Notes: generated by a model from the sequence alone, not told the origin. 64,000 nucleotides of DNA from Dysgonomonas sp. 521 (GCF_010501055.1 NZ_QVMO01000014.1:4219-68218), one strand, 5' to 3'. Shown: positions 7,281 through 18,500, counted from the stretch's first letter. Made by a program: numbers and translations.

Positions 7281-9671
7281 TTATTCTGTCACAGAGAAAG
7301 TACCTTTCAGGGTAGCGTTACTATTGCCGCCAACCCAAACATTAAAATCACCTTTTTCAGCCTTTTTAACCAAGTTGCGACCATAAAAAGCAAGGTCGTC
7401 TGTCGTTAAACTAAATTCAATTGTTTTCGATTCGCCGGCTTTAAGGGCAACACGTTGAAAACCTTTCAGTTCCTTCACAGGACGTACTACCGAACCAACA
7501 ATATCTTGTACATATAATTGTGCTACTTCTGTTCCATCTATATTGCCTGTGTTTTTAAGCGTAGCTTTCACGGTCAGTGTACCGTTCATCGGTACAGAAG
7601 CAGACGAGAGAGTTATATTTGAATATTCGAATGTAGTGTACGACAATCCATACCCGAATGGGAATAAAGGATCTTTTCCCGAATCGAGGTAGAATGATGT
7701 GTTACCAAGGGAAGTCTGCCCTGCTTCCAGTTCTATCTCGTCAAGAGTCATTACTTTTTCAGGAGCCGGACGGCCTGTATTGTTATGGTTGTAATACATT
7801 GGTATCTGTCCCACTTCGCGAACAAATGTGGCAGGCAGTTTCCCGCTAGGATTAGCTTTTCCGAATAACAAATCAAGGATAGCCGGGCCACCCATCGTTC
7901 CCGGATGGAAGTTGAATAATACGGCATCGGCATAAGGAAGATCGCGCTCTATAGTCAGCGGACGGCCTGCCATGATAACCAATACTACGGGTTTTCCCGC
8001 ACTTTTTACAGCTTTCAGCAAATCGGACTGTACACCTATCAGGTTGATATTAGACAAGGAATGCGCTTCACCTGAAAGTATCGCCTCTTCTCCTAAGAAT
8101 ACTACTGCTACATCAGCAGACGCAGCCGCTTGTTTTGCCTTTTCGAAATTCGCAGTGCTCTTGTCGCGCGAATAGCCCAAAGCAGGCTCATACACATAAT
8201 TGATATGCTTATATTCACCTTTGAGCGCTCCAACAGGAGTTGCTGTATAATTCTTGTCTCCATCGAAAACCCATGTTCCCATCTGATCGTGCGGAGCATC
8301 AGCCATAGGGCCTATTATTGCTATTTTCTTAGTTTCAGCCAAAGGCAATGTGCTGTTATCGTTCTTTAATAAAATAGCTGATTCAACGGCTGCTTTTCTC
8401 GCTGCATCCTTATGCTCTTGCGCATATAGTACAGAAGCTTTCTTTGTATCTACATACGGGTTTTCGAACAATCCCATACGGAACTTGATACGGAGTATAT
8501 TGCGGACAGCATCGTCTACGGTCTGCATAGATACTTTACCTTCTTTTATCAATTCCGGAAGATACTTAATATAGGCACCGCTCACCATTTCCATATCCAG
8601 TCCTGCATTAGCAGATATTTCGGCCACTTCTTTATCATCCTTTGCAAATCCGTGAGGAATCATTTCGCCCATCGATGCCCAGTCTGATACTACGAAGCCA
8701 TCGAATTTCCACTCATCACGCAAAATGTTTTTCAGTATATAACTGTTTCCTGACGCAGGTATACCGTCATTATCATTGAACGATGTCATCAGTGTAGCTG
8801 CACCTGCTTTTATAGCTTCGTGGAACGGAGCCAGATACACATTGCGCATCAATATAGGAGGGATATTCGTACTGTTATAATCGCGTCCGCCTTCTGCCGC
8901 GCCATAACCAATGAAATGTTTTACACAGGCAGCCATTGAGCCGGGATCGTTCAGATTTCCATTTCCCTGAAAACCTCTGACCATAGCAGCACCCAGTACA
9001 CCACCCAGATAAGGGTCTTCGCCCAGACTTTCGGCGATACGTCCCCAGCGTGCATCGCGGGATATATCCAGCATAGGGGCAAATGTCCAGGTAACACCTG
9101 TCGAGCGTGCCTCTACTGCAGCTACGCGTGCGCCATCCTCAACCAGTTGAGGGTTGAAAGACGCAGCCTGCCCCAGCGGAATAGGGAATATTGTTTTAAA
9201 TCCGTGGATAACGTCACGCCCGATAATCAAGGGTATACCCAGACGGCTGTTTTCTAAAGCAGCCTTCTGCATACGGTTTACCATTTCGGGGTCGGTAACA
9301 TTCAGTAACGAACCTATTTTACCATCCCTTATGGGGCCTGTTATATTATTATCAAGCATCTTTTCAGCCTCTGCTTTTATCAGGACTATTTTTTCCTGCT
9401 TGGTCATTTCCGATGGTTTCTTTTGTCCCTGGCCTCCGGCAATACCCATCCTGACAAGGAATGTATCCATGTCATCGTCGCTATATTGGGCTATGGCCTT
9501 ATCGTCAACGGCAAAAAAGCTAACTTGATTCATCTGCCCTATCTTCTCTTCAAGGGTCATTTTGGCGAGTAAGTCCTCAACCCGCTTCTCTATATCGCTT
9601 TGTGCATAGCCTGTCGAAAACAAGCCCGCCAAAAGGATAGTACCAAACAATCTTAATTTCCTTAACTTCAT
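7281..9671 (-). CDS. bglX: GH3-family beta-glucosidase, periplasmic
   Basis: 796 aa with a signal peptide (cleavage near GYA-QS, residue 23). Domain order is the TIM barrel (about 25-370) with KHFIGYG and the nucleophile Asp330 in GFVVSDWASM, then the alpha/beta sandwich (about 400-610, general acid region LSGEAHSLSN), then a C-terminal fibronectin III-like domain (about 690-790). The length and layout match BglX-type exo-beta-glucosidases, which release glucose from short beta-glucans in the periplasm. It lies 39 bases downstream of the GH30 gene. In this locus it probably finishes the degradation of imported beta-1,3/1,6-gluco-oligosaccharides. Confidence 0.9.
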   Translation of the reverse strand: MKLRKLRLFGTILLAGLFSTGYAQSDIEKRVEDLLAKMTLEEKIGQMNQVSFFAVDDKAIAQYSDDDMDTFLVRMGIAGGQGQKKPSEMTKQEKIVLIKAEAEKMLDNNITGPIRDGKIGSLLNVTDPEMVNRMQKAALENSRLGIPLIIGRDVIHGFKTIFPIPLGQAASFNPQLVEDGARVAAVEARSTGVTWTFAPMLDISRDARWGRIAESLGEDPYLGGVLGAAMVRGFQGNGNLNDPGSMAACVKHFIGYGAAEGGRDYNSTNIPPILMRNVYLAPFHEAIKAGAATLMTSFNDNDGIPASGNSYILKNILRDEWKFDGFVVSDWASMGEMIPHGFAKDDKEVAEISANAGLDMEMVSGAYIKYLPELIKEGKVSMQTVDDAVRNILRIKFRMGLFENPYVDTKKASVLYAQEHKDAARKAAVESAILLKNDNSTLPLAETKKIAIIGPMADAPHDQMGTWVFDGDKNYTATPVGALKGEYKHINYVYEPALGYSRDKSTANFEKAKQAAASADVAVVFLGEEAILSGEAHSLSNINLIGVQSDLLKAVKSAGKPVVLVIMAGRPLTIERDLPYADAVLFNFHPGTMGGPAILDLLFGKANPSGKLPATFVREVGQIPMYYNHNNTGRPAPEKVMTLDEIELEAGQTSLGNTSFYLDSGKDPLFPFGYGLSYTTFEYSNITLSSASVPMNGTLTVKATLKNTGNIDGTEVAQLYVQDIVGSVVRPVKELKGFQRVALKAGESKTIEFSLTTDDLAFYGRNLVKKAEKGDFNVWVGGNSNATLKGTFSVTE

Positions 9672-9710
9672 ATATTTATTTTTTATCTTATATCTTAATT
9701 CGTTTTCCCA

Positions 9711-11444
9711 TTACCATACAAATGTACCTACCGATCCCGAAGGCAACGTAGGGGAAACCATTTGTCCGTTAAAACGTATACTAAAAGTAGCTGCTAAATC
9801 CGATTTGTTCAACACTATCAGCACATGCTTCCCGTCAGGTGTCTGAAAGGCTACATTCGGCAGGTTGTTCATCTCCGATGACGCAATTCTTACAGAGCCC
9901 GGACGGACGAACTTGGCTGCATGGGCTATCACGTAATAGCTTTGGTTCCTTTGCGTAACACTGCCTCCATTGATAGTTACCGCACCCAGACAGTCTGAAC
10001 ATCCCCCCTCGGTATGCGGCTGCATATTAGGATCCGAAGCCAGATTCCATTCTATTATATTTTTGCTCCAATTGCGCATAGCGCCCACAATTAAATTTTC
10101 GATATGCCATTGCACATCCCCGCCAAAATCGCCTTTCGACGACGTGAACTGCTCGGTAAAGTATAAATTCTTCTCGGGGAATTTATCATGCACAGCCGAC
10201 ATCGTTTTAATATCGCCGGCATAGAGATGAAATGCGGATCCATCTACCACTTTGTAGGCTTCCGGATCATTCAATATAGCAATAGCATATTCAGGATGAT
10301 CGAGATTATGATCGTATATGATTATTTTTGTTTTTATTCCATTTGCTTTAAATTGAGGAGCAAGATGATTTTTAACAAAATCGGCTTGTTCATCAGCTTC
10401 CATCAACATAGACGGATTATTCCAGGCATTCAACGGTTCGTTTTGTGGTGTTATAGCATCGATGGGAATGCCTGCTGCTTCCATCGTTTGAATATATTTT
10501 ACAAAATAGCGGGCATAGACATCATAGCATTCAGGCTTTAACTTACCTGGTTGTGCTCCGCCCCCATAGAGCGTGTTATTGGTTTTCATCCAGGCAGGCG
10601 CGCTCCAGGGCGAGCCCATAATCTTGAGTGAAGGATTCAATGCCAGCATCTTTTGCAGGATAGGGATCAAATCTTTCTTTTCCATATCCATGTTGAAATG
10701 CTGCAGATCCATATCTCCCGGAGAATCATTGTATGTAAATGTAGAGAAACTCAAATCGGAAGCTCCGATACTTACCCGCAAATAGCTGACACCTATATGG
10801 GTAGAATCGGTTAACATCAGCTCTTTCAGCAAGTCATCCTTTGCTTGTGGCAAAAGCCCGTTGATAAGGGAGGCGCTTCCTCCGGTAAGGGCATAGCCAA
10901 AACCATCAACGGTTTGGTATTTTTGAGTAGCATCCACATCTATTGTGGGATAAATATCAGTAGCCTGTCCAAAATTCAGACTGACATTCTGCTGTTTAAA
11001 GAGAGTGCTTCCATCCAGATTAGTCATCCAGAGAGCGACATCGCTCTTAGCCAAAGCACACCAGACCTGTACAAAGATTGTAGTATCTGTTACCGCATCG
11101 CCATTGTAAGCAAAGACTGCTATCGGGTAGGTAGTAACAGTACCCGGAGCCGATGTGAACGAATAATTTACTGTTCCACCCGGCTCATCCAATGAGAGCA
11201 TCTTGTTGTTTTCTGTTGGCAGTACAATCTGGTAAGAAGTAGCATTTGTGGCAGAAAGAGTTAAATGAACCGCACCACTACCATCTCCATATTTGTTACT
11301 ATCGGAAGCTCCAACTACTTCTACCTTAATTTTCAGGTTGGTTGGGGCTACAGATAACTGGCTATCATCCGATCCATCATTACTACTACAAGCAATGAAT
11401 AAAAAAAGCGATAACAGATAATACATCTTCATTACATTTTTCAT
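9711..11444 (-). CDS. GH30-family beta-glucanase lipoprotein
   Basis: 577 aa with lipobox LFIAC (Cys19). Residues about 30-127 form an Ig/PKD-like N-terminal domain. The catalytic GH30 domain follows, with KYQTVDGFGYALTGGSA, the acid/base Glu336 in TPQNEPLN and the nucleophile Glu431 in LYFTEQFTS. A beta-rich tail closes the protein. The NDGFG-like opening and these motifs place it near the GH30 glucosylceramidase/beta-1,6-glucanase group. Relatives inside Bacteroides SusCD loci act on beta-1,6-glucan such as pustulan or fungal wall glucan. It overlaps the GH16 gene by 4 bases (ATGA), so the two enzymes are translationally coupled. Beta-1,6 specificity is inference. Confidence 0.87.
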   Translation of the reverse strand: MKNVMKMYYLLSLFLFIACSSNDGSDDSQLSVAPTNLKIKVEVVGASDSNKYGDGSGAVHLTLSATNATSYQIVLPTENNKMLSLDEPGGTVNYSFTSAPGTVTTYPIAVFAYNGDAVTDTTIFVQVWCALAKSDVALWMTNLDGSTLFKQQNVSLNFGQATDIYPTIDVDATQKYQTVDGFGYALTGGSASLINGLLPQAKDDLLKELMLTDSTHIGVSYLRVSIGASDLSFSTFTYNDSPGDMDLQHFNMDMEKKDLIPILQKMLALNPSLKIMGSPWSAPAWMKTNNTLYGGGAQPGKLKPECYDVYARYFVKYIQTMEAAGIPIDAITPQNEPLNAWNNPSMLMEADEQADFVKNHLAPQFKANGIKTKIIIYDHNLDHPEYAIAILNDPEAYKVVDGSAFHLYAGDIKTMSAVHDKFPEKNLYFTEQFTSSKGDFGGDVQWHIENLIVGAMRNWSKNIIEWNLASDPNMQPHTEGGCSDCLGAVTINGGSVTQRNQSYYVIAHAAKFVRPGSVRIASSEMNNLPNVAFQTPDGKHVLIVLNKSDLAATFSIRFNGQMVSPTLPSGSVGTFVW

Positions 11445-12571
11445 TTTGTTTTTTGATAAACTCTTACATAGTCTATTTCGTAAGTTGCCGGCAGCGCACT
11501 TTCATCCACTCCCAAAGCTCCTCCCCAGTCTCCTCCCCATGCCAGGTTCAGCTTGAGATAGAATGGTGCATCAAAAGGCCATGTATTTTTATTTCCTGTC
11601 TTATCATTTACGAAGTTAAACAACTGCTTACCATCTACATAGGTACGTATATAATCTTCTGTCCACTCCAGTGCATAAACATGAAATTCGGTTTGTGCTC
11701 CGGCAAGGTATTTTTCTGCTGTCTTTTGTGTACCTATCGAGTGATAATAAGCCTTACAGTGTATGGACGAACTTACATAGTTAGGGTTATAACCTACTTC
11801 TTCCATAATATCTATTTCGCCGTCATCGGGCCATGCCGCAAAGTTTTTAGGCATCATCCAGAATGCAGGCCATGTACCTTTACCCTTAGGTAATTTCAAG
11901 CGGGCTTCAAAATAACCGTATGTCCAGCTTTCACTTGTATTTATACGAGCCGATAATATTTCTTTACCAACCTTTTTAGCGATTATCTTCAATGTCCCGT
12001 CATATATCACAGCACATGTATCCGTACCTTTGTTTCCTGCGATATAGGTCTGCAATTCATTGTTTACCCAACCCGGGCCGGCAGTTTCATAATACCATCT
12101 ATCCGTATTAGGGAGTGCCGCTTTTCCATTAGCATTTCTCGAATCGTCAAATTCGTCCTGCCAAACAAGCGAGTAGCCTTGTGGAACAAAACTTTCTATT
12201 TTAGTAGGCTCCTGGCTTACGATGCATTTTTTTTCAACCGTACCCGCAGTGAAAGTCAATTCAGCCTTACGTACAGATTCAGTAGAATTCGGTAAAGCCG
12301 ATACTAAAACATTGTGACTTCCGGTACCGCCCGACTTTTGTGAATAACTACACCAGTCTGCATTAGATGAAACTGTCCAGTCCGTATTGGATGTTACAGC
12401 TACATTTACTCCCTTGCCTTCCGGCAGTATGGAAATGTCATTTGGGCTGACAGAGAGGTAAGTTTCCGCTGGGGAAGGAGGTAGCTCCTGACCGTTGGCT
12501 GAATCGCCGCCACAACAAACTAATGAAAATAAAAGTGCGAATAAGGATAACATATATATGTTTTTTTTCAT
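11441..12571 (-). CDS. GH16 laminarinase-like lipoprotein with BACON domain
   Basis: 376 aa. Signal ends with a Cys pair (residues 19-20). A BACON domain occupies about 38-121 (NTDWTVSSNADWCSYS, ending CIVSQEP) and probably works as a spacer or carbohydrate contact. The GH16 jelly roll covers about 130-376, with the catalytic ExDxxE signature in GEIDIMEEVG (Glu252, Asp254, Glu257), LVWQDEFDD at its start and EIDYVRVYQ at its end. The motif with the extra Met/Glu is typical of endo-beta-1,3-glucanases (laminarinases). Surface cleavage of beta-1,3-glucan would supply the SusCD pair upstream. It is separated from the glycan-binding protein gene by 54 bases containing a hairpin. Confidence 0.9.
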   Translation of the reverse strand: MKKNIYMLSLFALLFSLVCCGGDSANGQELPPSPAETYLSVSPNDISILPEGKGVNVAVTSNTDWTVSSNADWCSYSQKSGGTGSHNVLVSALPNSTESVRKAELTFTAGTVEKKCIVSQEPTKIESFVPQGYSLVWQDEFDDSRNANGKAALPNTDRWYYETAGPGWVNNELQTYIAGNKGTDTCAVIYDGTLKIIAKKVGKEILSARINTSESWTYGYFEARLKLPKGKGTWPAFWMMPKNFAAWPDDGEIDIMEEVGYNPNYVSSSIHCKAYYHSIGTQKTAEKYLAGAQTEFHVYALEWTEDYIRTYVDGKQLFNFVNDKTGNKNTWPFDAPFYLKLNLAWGGDWGGALGVDESALPATYEIDYVRVYQKTK

Positions 12572-12592
12572 CTTTTAGTAAAATATGAAATA

Positions 12593-12615
12593 TGGGTGTG
12601 GACAAGCCACACCCA
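12593..12615 (-). promoter_or_regulatory. Strong intercistronic hairpin in the PUL operon
   Basis: TGGGTGTGG (12593-12601) and CCACACCCA (12607-12615) form a perfect 9-bp stem with a 5-base loop. It lies between the binding-protein gene and the GH16 gene. On the minus-strand transcript it is followed by a weak AU tract. It could damp transcription or stabilise the upstream susCD message, giving more binding protein than enzyme. Confidence 0.45.
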
Positions 12616-12625
12616 TTCATCCTAT

Positions 12626-13963
12626 TTAGTCAATAACTTCTTGTAATGTAATATTCTTAATTACAACATCAGTATTAGCAGGGTTGCCTCCAAAGTCAAA
12701 GATCAATTTACCTTTGCTTATATCTACACCCGGCAAGTCGGTTTGTTCAAAGACTACATCTTCACCTGCAGGAAGATCAACTCTGCTATCGAGAAGAACC
12801 GGAGTGTCACCATCTACATTCTCACACAATTTCACAGTTACACCTCCGATAGCATTCGATGCATTCAGTGTTACAGAGAAATTATAATTCTTATCAGCTG
12901 ATGTAGCCAGACCTTCTGTATTGAACGCTACTTGATTTTGCCATTGGTCACTAGTCGCATCTGGGAATTTAAGAGTGTATTTTGTACCATCGGTAGTTAA
13001 TTCCGGATCTGGAAGCTTGTTCCAACCAGGAGCATAGTAGAAACTATTGGTAAAGCTTACATCAGCCCATAAATTCACAGCTACAGGCCCGGATACCAGT
13101 TCGAAACACCACTGAGGATCGTCCGCTTTAGACAGTCGGACACTTGTAGGAGAATAGCTTATTACTTCATACGCAGTTTCGTCCAAGTCTCCAGGAGAAG
13201 TAACATAGCCAACAAATCCTTTCGTAATAGTCAGAATAGTTTTACCTCCATCTTGAGTAACTTTCCAGGTAGCACCACTTGGAGCAGTGTAAACTGTGGT
13301 TACGAATGATCCTTTCGGGTCACCGTCAGAGAAAGAATCGGCTGCCGATTCATTAACAAAGGTATCGCCATTGTTTTCATATTTGTATCCTCCATTTGGA
13401 TTAATACCATCCGGTGTAAAGGTCATTTTATCGTTCATCATAGAAGGTTCAGGACCATTATAATTCCACCAAACAGTCTCACGATCATTCGGGTCGCGCA
13501 TAGCAGACCATTCCCCTATATACCATGTCTTACCGGCTGTGTTAGCTTTACCTCCGGTGAGGGCATATTGCAGGCTGGTTACATTGTCTGTATAGATGCC
13601 CGGATTGTCATTATTTATAGTAATGGTTACCTCCTTTACGATCATATTGCCATCCGGTGTATAGATAACACATTGAGCCGTATAAGTTCCTTTTGCTACC
13701 ACATACTCGTGAGATCCTGTCAGATTCTTAGTTGTTGCACCATCTCCGAAATTGACTTCACAAGAGTGAGGAGTAGAAACGTCCTTACTATACGAAACGG
13801 CATAGTTATATGTCCATTCATTGCTTCCGGATGTTACTTCAAATGAAATCTGATTCGCATCAATACTGTAAGCTCCCAGGTTGTGGTCATCATCCGGCGA
13901 ACATGCCGTTAACGCCAATGAGGCGACAAACACTATATATATGAATTTTATTATTGTTTTCAT
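12626..13963 (-). CDS. Surface glycan-binding lipoprotein, SusE/F-position, PKD domain
   Basis: 445 aa with lipobox LALTAC (Cys21). A PKD-like domain spans about 30-118 (CEVNFGDGATTKNLTGSHEYVVAKGTYT has the usual GDG and Y-x-G-T-Y marks; shortened here to its key residues). A Trp/Gly-rich middle part follows (WYIGEWSAMRDPNDRETVWW), then a beta-sandwich resembling a carbohydrate-binding module (about 300-445, ending VVIKNITLQEVID). It sits directly after SusD, the usual place for a SusE/F-type or SGBP-B protein that captures glycan at the surface. There are no hydrolase catalytic motifs, so a binding role is favoured. Ligand specificity is inferred from the locus. Confidence 0.75.
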   Translation of the reverse strand: MKTIIKFIYIVFVASLALTACSPDDDHNLGAYSIDANQISFEVTSGSNEWTYNYAVSYSKDVSTPHSCEVNFGDGATTKNLTGSHEYVVAKGTYTAQCVIYTPDGNMIVKEVTITINNDNPGIYTDNVTSLQYALTGGKANTAGKTWYIGEWSAMRDPNDRETVWWNYNGPEPSMMNDKMTFTPDGINPNGGYKYENNGDTFVNESAADSFSDGDPKGSFVTTVYTAPSGATWKVTQDGGKTILTITKGFVGYVTSPGDLDETAYEVISYSPTSVRLSKADDPQWCFELVSGPVAVNLWADVSFTNSFYYAPGWNKLPDPELTTDGTKYTLKFPDATSDQWQNQVAFNTEGLATSADKNYNFSVTLNASNAIGGVTVKLCENVDGDTPVLLDSRVDLPAGEDVVFEQTDLPGVDISKGKLIFDFGGNPANTDVVIKNITLQEVID

Positions 13964-13994
13964 ACGTACTTATTTTATATTTTAATGTCAAGTA

Positions 13995-15572
13995 TTAATA
14001 TCCCGGATTTTGAACCAATGGGAATTCCGAGCCTTCAGTCTTGTCAATTTCAGACTGGCTAATAGGTAAGAATTTTCTTGTATCGTCCCATACGCGGCTT
14101 ATAGGAATATCCATATCCGTTACAGAGAGTACGTCTTTAATAGCCTTGCCGTTTTCATCGCTACCCCAACGTACCAAATCCCAGAAACGTAAGCCTTCGC
14201 CATAAAATTCACGGTGACGTTCACGTTTAATGTTGTTTAGGGTCGCATTTATACGGTGCTTGGCATCACCAAAAGCGCGGTCGCGTATCGCATCCAGATA
14301 TGGCTGTGCGGCACCTTGTCCGCCTCCTACCGCGAACTCCAGTTCGGCAGCATTCAGGTATGCCTCAGCGATGCGATAGATACGACGGTTGTTTTCATAG
14401 TTCAAATCGCGGTCTCCCTGATTACCTTCGTTATAGCCATCACGGGCAATATACTTTTTGAGAAACAAGCCTGTATTCTGATAAGTGGAACTTGTCGCAA
14501 ATGCAATAGCAGTAGCGTCTTTCCTATAGTCGCCGGCCTCGTTGAACAGAGCGTTAAACGTAACCGCATTTACCGGGCAAAAACCCCATCCGGCTACAAA
14601 AGGCTTTATATCTATATCACGGGCGCCTGTAAATCGCGGCGAATAATTACCATAACCTGCCCAGGCATTTCCCCATGATTTGGCCTCAGGGATACAATTG
14701 ACTTCAAAAATACTTTCGCTGCAAAATTCGCCGTCACGCAGGAATATCCATTCTATCGGATTGTCAGTAGAAGGCGATCCTTCGCCAGTATAGTTAGGTT
14801 GCGCAGCTGTTGTTACCAGACTGAAAGCTCCGTTATTGATAATAGTTTTCATGTCTGCCAGTACTTCAGCATATTTCGACTGGTCTTTGTAATACATTAC
14901 CACGCGGGCTTTTGTCATCATAGCCATAGACTTGGTAACACGTCCCGTATTGTCACTCATCGGCAATTCTGGTTCAGCGATAGCGGCATCCAGATCTGCA
15001 ATAATAATCGGGTACATTTCGTCAAATGTATGCTGTCTGGCTATAAAAGGTTCAGATGTCCATGCCTTATCGAAGTAAGGGATATTTCCGTACGCTTTCC
15101 ACAGCCAATGTACATAATAAGCACGTAAAGCCAGAGTTTCGGCACGCAATCTCGCCAAAGTCCTCGGATCGGGGTCTCCCGCTGCATTATCTATTGCGTC
15201 TAGTGCGCCGTTGCAACGTTTCAACCCTGCATAAAAGATACTCCACCAGCCGTCAGGAGAATTTGACGGAGTTGAATTAAAACTCGCGAAAAGTTGTAAG
15301 AATGGCTGGTCACCTGCATCTGATCCACCTGCATAAATGTCGTCGGTAGCTACATCGTAAAACATATTGACAGGCATCCACTTGCTATTGGCATAATCGT
15401 CAAAATTCATGATGGAATATGCACCCGTCACATTCTTTTCAATCACATCTATTGTGGCCGGCGCGCCTGCTACCACATCTGTGCTAGGATAAGACGTCAG
15501 ATAGTCATCGCCGCAGGATGTCAGCAGCCCTGCCAGTACAACTATAAATAATACGATTTTATTTTTTTTCAT
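13995..15572 (-). CDS. SusD-family starch-binding-like outer-membrane lipoprotein
   Basis: 525 aa with lipobox LLTSC (Cys20). The N-terminal TPR-like part (about 40-220) includes SIMNFDDYANSKWMP and LRAETLALRAYYVHWLWKAY. The C-terminal part carries NNRRIYRIAEAYLNAAELEF and the family-ending RERHREFYGEGLRFWDLVRWG and FPLVQNPGY blocks. SusD caps the SusC channel and binds oligosaccharides for uptake. It lies 20 bases downstream of susC. With the downstream GH16/GH30/GH3/GH5 set it should bind beta-gluco-oligosaccharides. Confidence 0.93.
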   Translation of the reverse strand: MKKNKIVLFIVVLAGLLTSCGDDYLTSYPSTDVVAGAPATIDVIEKNVTGAYSIMNFDDYANSKWMPVNMFYDVATDDIYAGGSDAGDQPFLQLFASFNSTPSNSPDGWWSIFYAGLKRCNGALDAIDNAAGDPDPRTLARLRAETLALRAYYVHWLWKAYGNIPYFDKAWTSEPFIARQHTFDEMYPIIIADLDAAIAEPELPMSDNTGRVTKSMAMMTKARVVMYYKDQSKYAEVLADMKTIINNGAFSLVTTAAQPNYTGEGSPSTDNPIEWIFLRDGEFCSESIFEVNCIPEAKSWGNAWAGYGNYSPRFTGARDIDIKPFVAGWGFCPVNAVTFNALFNEAGDYRKDATAIAFATSSTYQNTGLFLKKYIARDGYNEGNQGDRDLNYENNRRIYRIAEAYLNAAELEFAVGGGQGAAQPYLDAIRDRAFGDAKHRINATLNNIKRERHREFYGEGLRFWDLVRWGSDENGKAIKDVLSVTDMDIPISRVWDDTRKFLPISQSEIDKTEGSEFPLVQNPGY

Positions 15573-15592
15573 GATTCTTTTATTTTTAAGAT

Positions 15593-18500
15593 TTAGAAAG
15601 TAACGCCCAAACCGAAATTGAAAGTGCGGGCCACCGGATAGTTCCCCATAATAGATACACCGCTCTGCCTGTCAGCAATTTCTGGGTCGAATCCATTATA
15701 TTTGGTAAATGTGAAAAGGTTTTCGGCTCCTACCCATAAGCGTAGGCGTTCGATAGTAGCTTTGCGTGTGATTGCCACTGGCAATGTGTAGCCAATCTGA
15801 ATGTTTTTCACGCGGGTAAACGCACCGTTGTGAACATATAAGTCGGATATACGCCAGTTTTGATTCAAATCTGCACCGGTTGAAGCCAATCGCGGATATT
15901 TGTTGGATGTTCCTTCTCCTGTCCAGCGATCCATAAACCAAGCCGGAAGATTAGATTTGGAAATGTCGGTACGCCTTGAGATATCAAATACATCGTTTCC
16001 TGTTACACCCTGTATGAATACATAGAGGTCGAATCCTTTATAATCGGCTGTCAGTGTAAATCCATATGTCCAATCCGGTACTGGTTTACCAATCATTTTC
16101 TTATCATGAGAGTCAATAACGCCATCCGGCACTCCGTCAGGACCTGATATATCTTTGAAGCGAACGTCTCCCGGTACAGCTTTCGGCTGAAGCAAGTTTG
16201 TCGCGCCAGTTTCAGGATTAGTCCATGCATAGTTGTTAACCTCATCCTTGTTTTGGAAAATACCGTCTGTTACATAACCGTAGAAGAAAGGGCTTGGATA
16301 ACCATTGCGCTGATAGATAAAATTATCAAGACCTGCAGCTCCGATCGCTCCCCAACCGTTTTCACCTGAAGCGTTACCATAGTCCACTATTTTGTTTTTC
16401 ACATACGACAGATTGCCTTTAAGTCCAATATTCAGATCTTTAACCGGTGAAAAACGATATGCGATATCAAATTCCACACCCTGATTGTCTACAATACCTG
16501 CATTTTCGTATGGAGGTGACTGCCCTACATATCCCGGAACACCGGCAGATTCGCGCAACATGTCTTTGGTACGTTTCTTATACCAGTCGAATGTGAAGGT
16601 AAGCGCGCTGTTGAGGAATACCATATCCACACCTATATCAGTCTGTGTACTTTTTTCCCAGTGAATATTCGGATTTGGCAGACGGCCTGCACTGATACCA
16701 TAATTCATCTGATCTCCAAAATAATAATTCAGTCCACTCTCCATCAAACTCATATAAGAATAAGCATTGATACGGTCGCTACCGTTCATACCCCATGAAC
16801 CGCGCAACTTGAGGGCGTCCCACCATGTAGGTTTGACGTTTTGGAATGTAGGTTCGTTCCATACATTCCAACCCACAGAGAAGGAAGGGAAGGTACCCCA
16901 TTTATTATTTGCTCCAAATTTGTAAGAGCCGTCACGGCGTACTGTTGCCTGAAGCATATACCTTTCATCAAAGTTATAGCTAACACGTCCATAATAAGAT
17001 GCCAATTTAGATTCAGTAGTCTTACCGCCACTGGTTCTTCCTCCTTTGGCTATATCCATTTGCGCATTGTCAATGATAGCCATATTCGGGTCGTAAGCTT
17101 TCAGGTCATAGCCTTTGCCTGTCAGTACACGGCTGTGCATATCACGAGCCGATTGACCTGCCATCAAAGAGAAAGAATGTTGTCCAAGCCTGAAATCATA
17201 AGTCAATGTATTTTCAATCTGACGTGTAAAACCACGGTTCATTTCGGCTGCTGCAAAAGACTTTGTAGGATCTTCATCATTTGCCCCTGTTGTGTTATAA
17301 GATTGGAAATAAGGGAACCTATAGCTGTTATTTCCCCAGAACGCCAGGTCGAAGCCATAGCTGGAACGGAATTTCATGCCGGGCAATACATCGAGTTCAC
17401 CCCAGAAACTACCAATGAATTTATCTTCTTCATTGAAAGTCTTGTCGGGGCGGGTATAAATAGCTAACGGGTTACGGAACTCCTGAAAATCTACAGGTGA
17501 AGGTGTAAGTACACGCCCGTTAAGAGTCAGTGCTGTAGGGTGTTCAGCTAATAAGGCCGCACCGTCTTCTTCACTAAGATAAGGAGTCATCATAGGCTGT
17601 AAACCCATGGCGCTGGAAAGAACTGTACCAAATACATCATTGTTATACAACCCGGTAGAATTTCCGCGTGCATAAGAAACATTGACACCTACTTTCAGCT
17701 TATTCAAGAATTTACGATCCCTAGCTGTATAAATTTCATAATCACTATTGAGTCGAACCGACCATCTGTCGTAATTAGACGCGCCATAATTACCACCCAA
17801 TATACCATCCTGTACAAAGCGTCCTAAAGAAAGGAAGTAAGAGCCTTTCTCGTTTCCACCCTGAATGCTGATTTCATGGTTTTGCACCGGTGCGTTATCA
17901 TTAAAGGCTACATCCTGCCAGTTCGTGCTTGGAATAATCCCATTACGAGCATCGGCAATATTCTGAGCCGAATAAGCAAGTCCCATATTAGAGCTCAGAT
18001 TATACTCGTTCATCAGAGTCATATATTGCTCTGAGTTGAGCATCGGCACTTTTCTCCAAGCACTCTGCCAGCCAAGAGTCATTTCATACGAAATTCTTGG
18101 TTTGCCTTCTTTTCCACGTTTGGTAGTGATCAGTATAACCCCGTTACCACCTCGTGTACCATACACTGCAGCCGAAGCCGCATCTTTCAGAATTTCCACC
18201 GATTCGATATCGGAAGGATTCAGGTTTTTGATACCACCGTCTACAGCCATACCGTCTACAATATAGAGAGGGCTGTTGTCGCCTGTGGTCCCTACTCCGC
18301 GAATACGAATATTGACATCGCTACCCGGTTGTCCCGAATTGGTTGTTATGGAAACACCGGACACTTGGCCATTCAGTACGTTTTCTATGCGTGAAGGGGT
18401 TGCTTTTGCAATATCCGAAGCCTTTACGCTACTGATAGCTGCCGTTACAACGCTTTTTTTCTGTACGCCGTAACCAATAACAATTACTTCATCCAATAAA

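Noticed and set aside
16841-17467. 208-aa plus-strand open frame opposite susC
   Set aside because: Antisense of a clear TonB-dependent transporter; composition typical of shadows.
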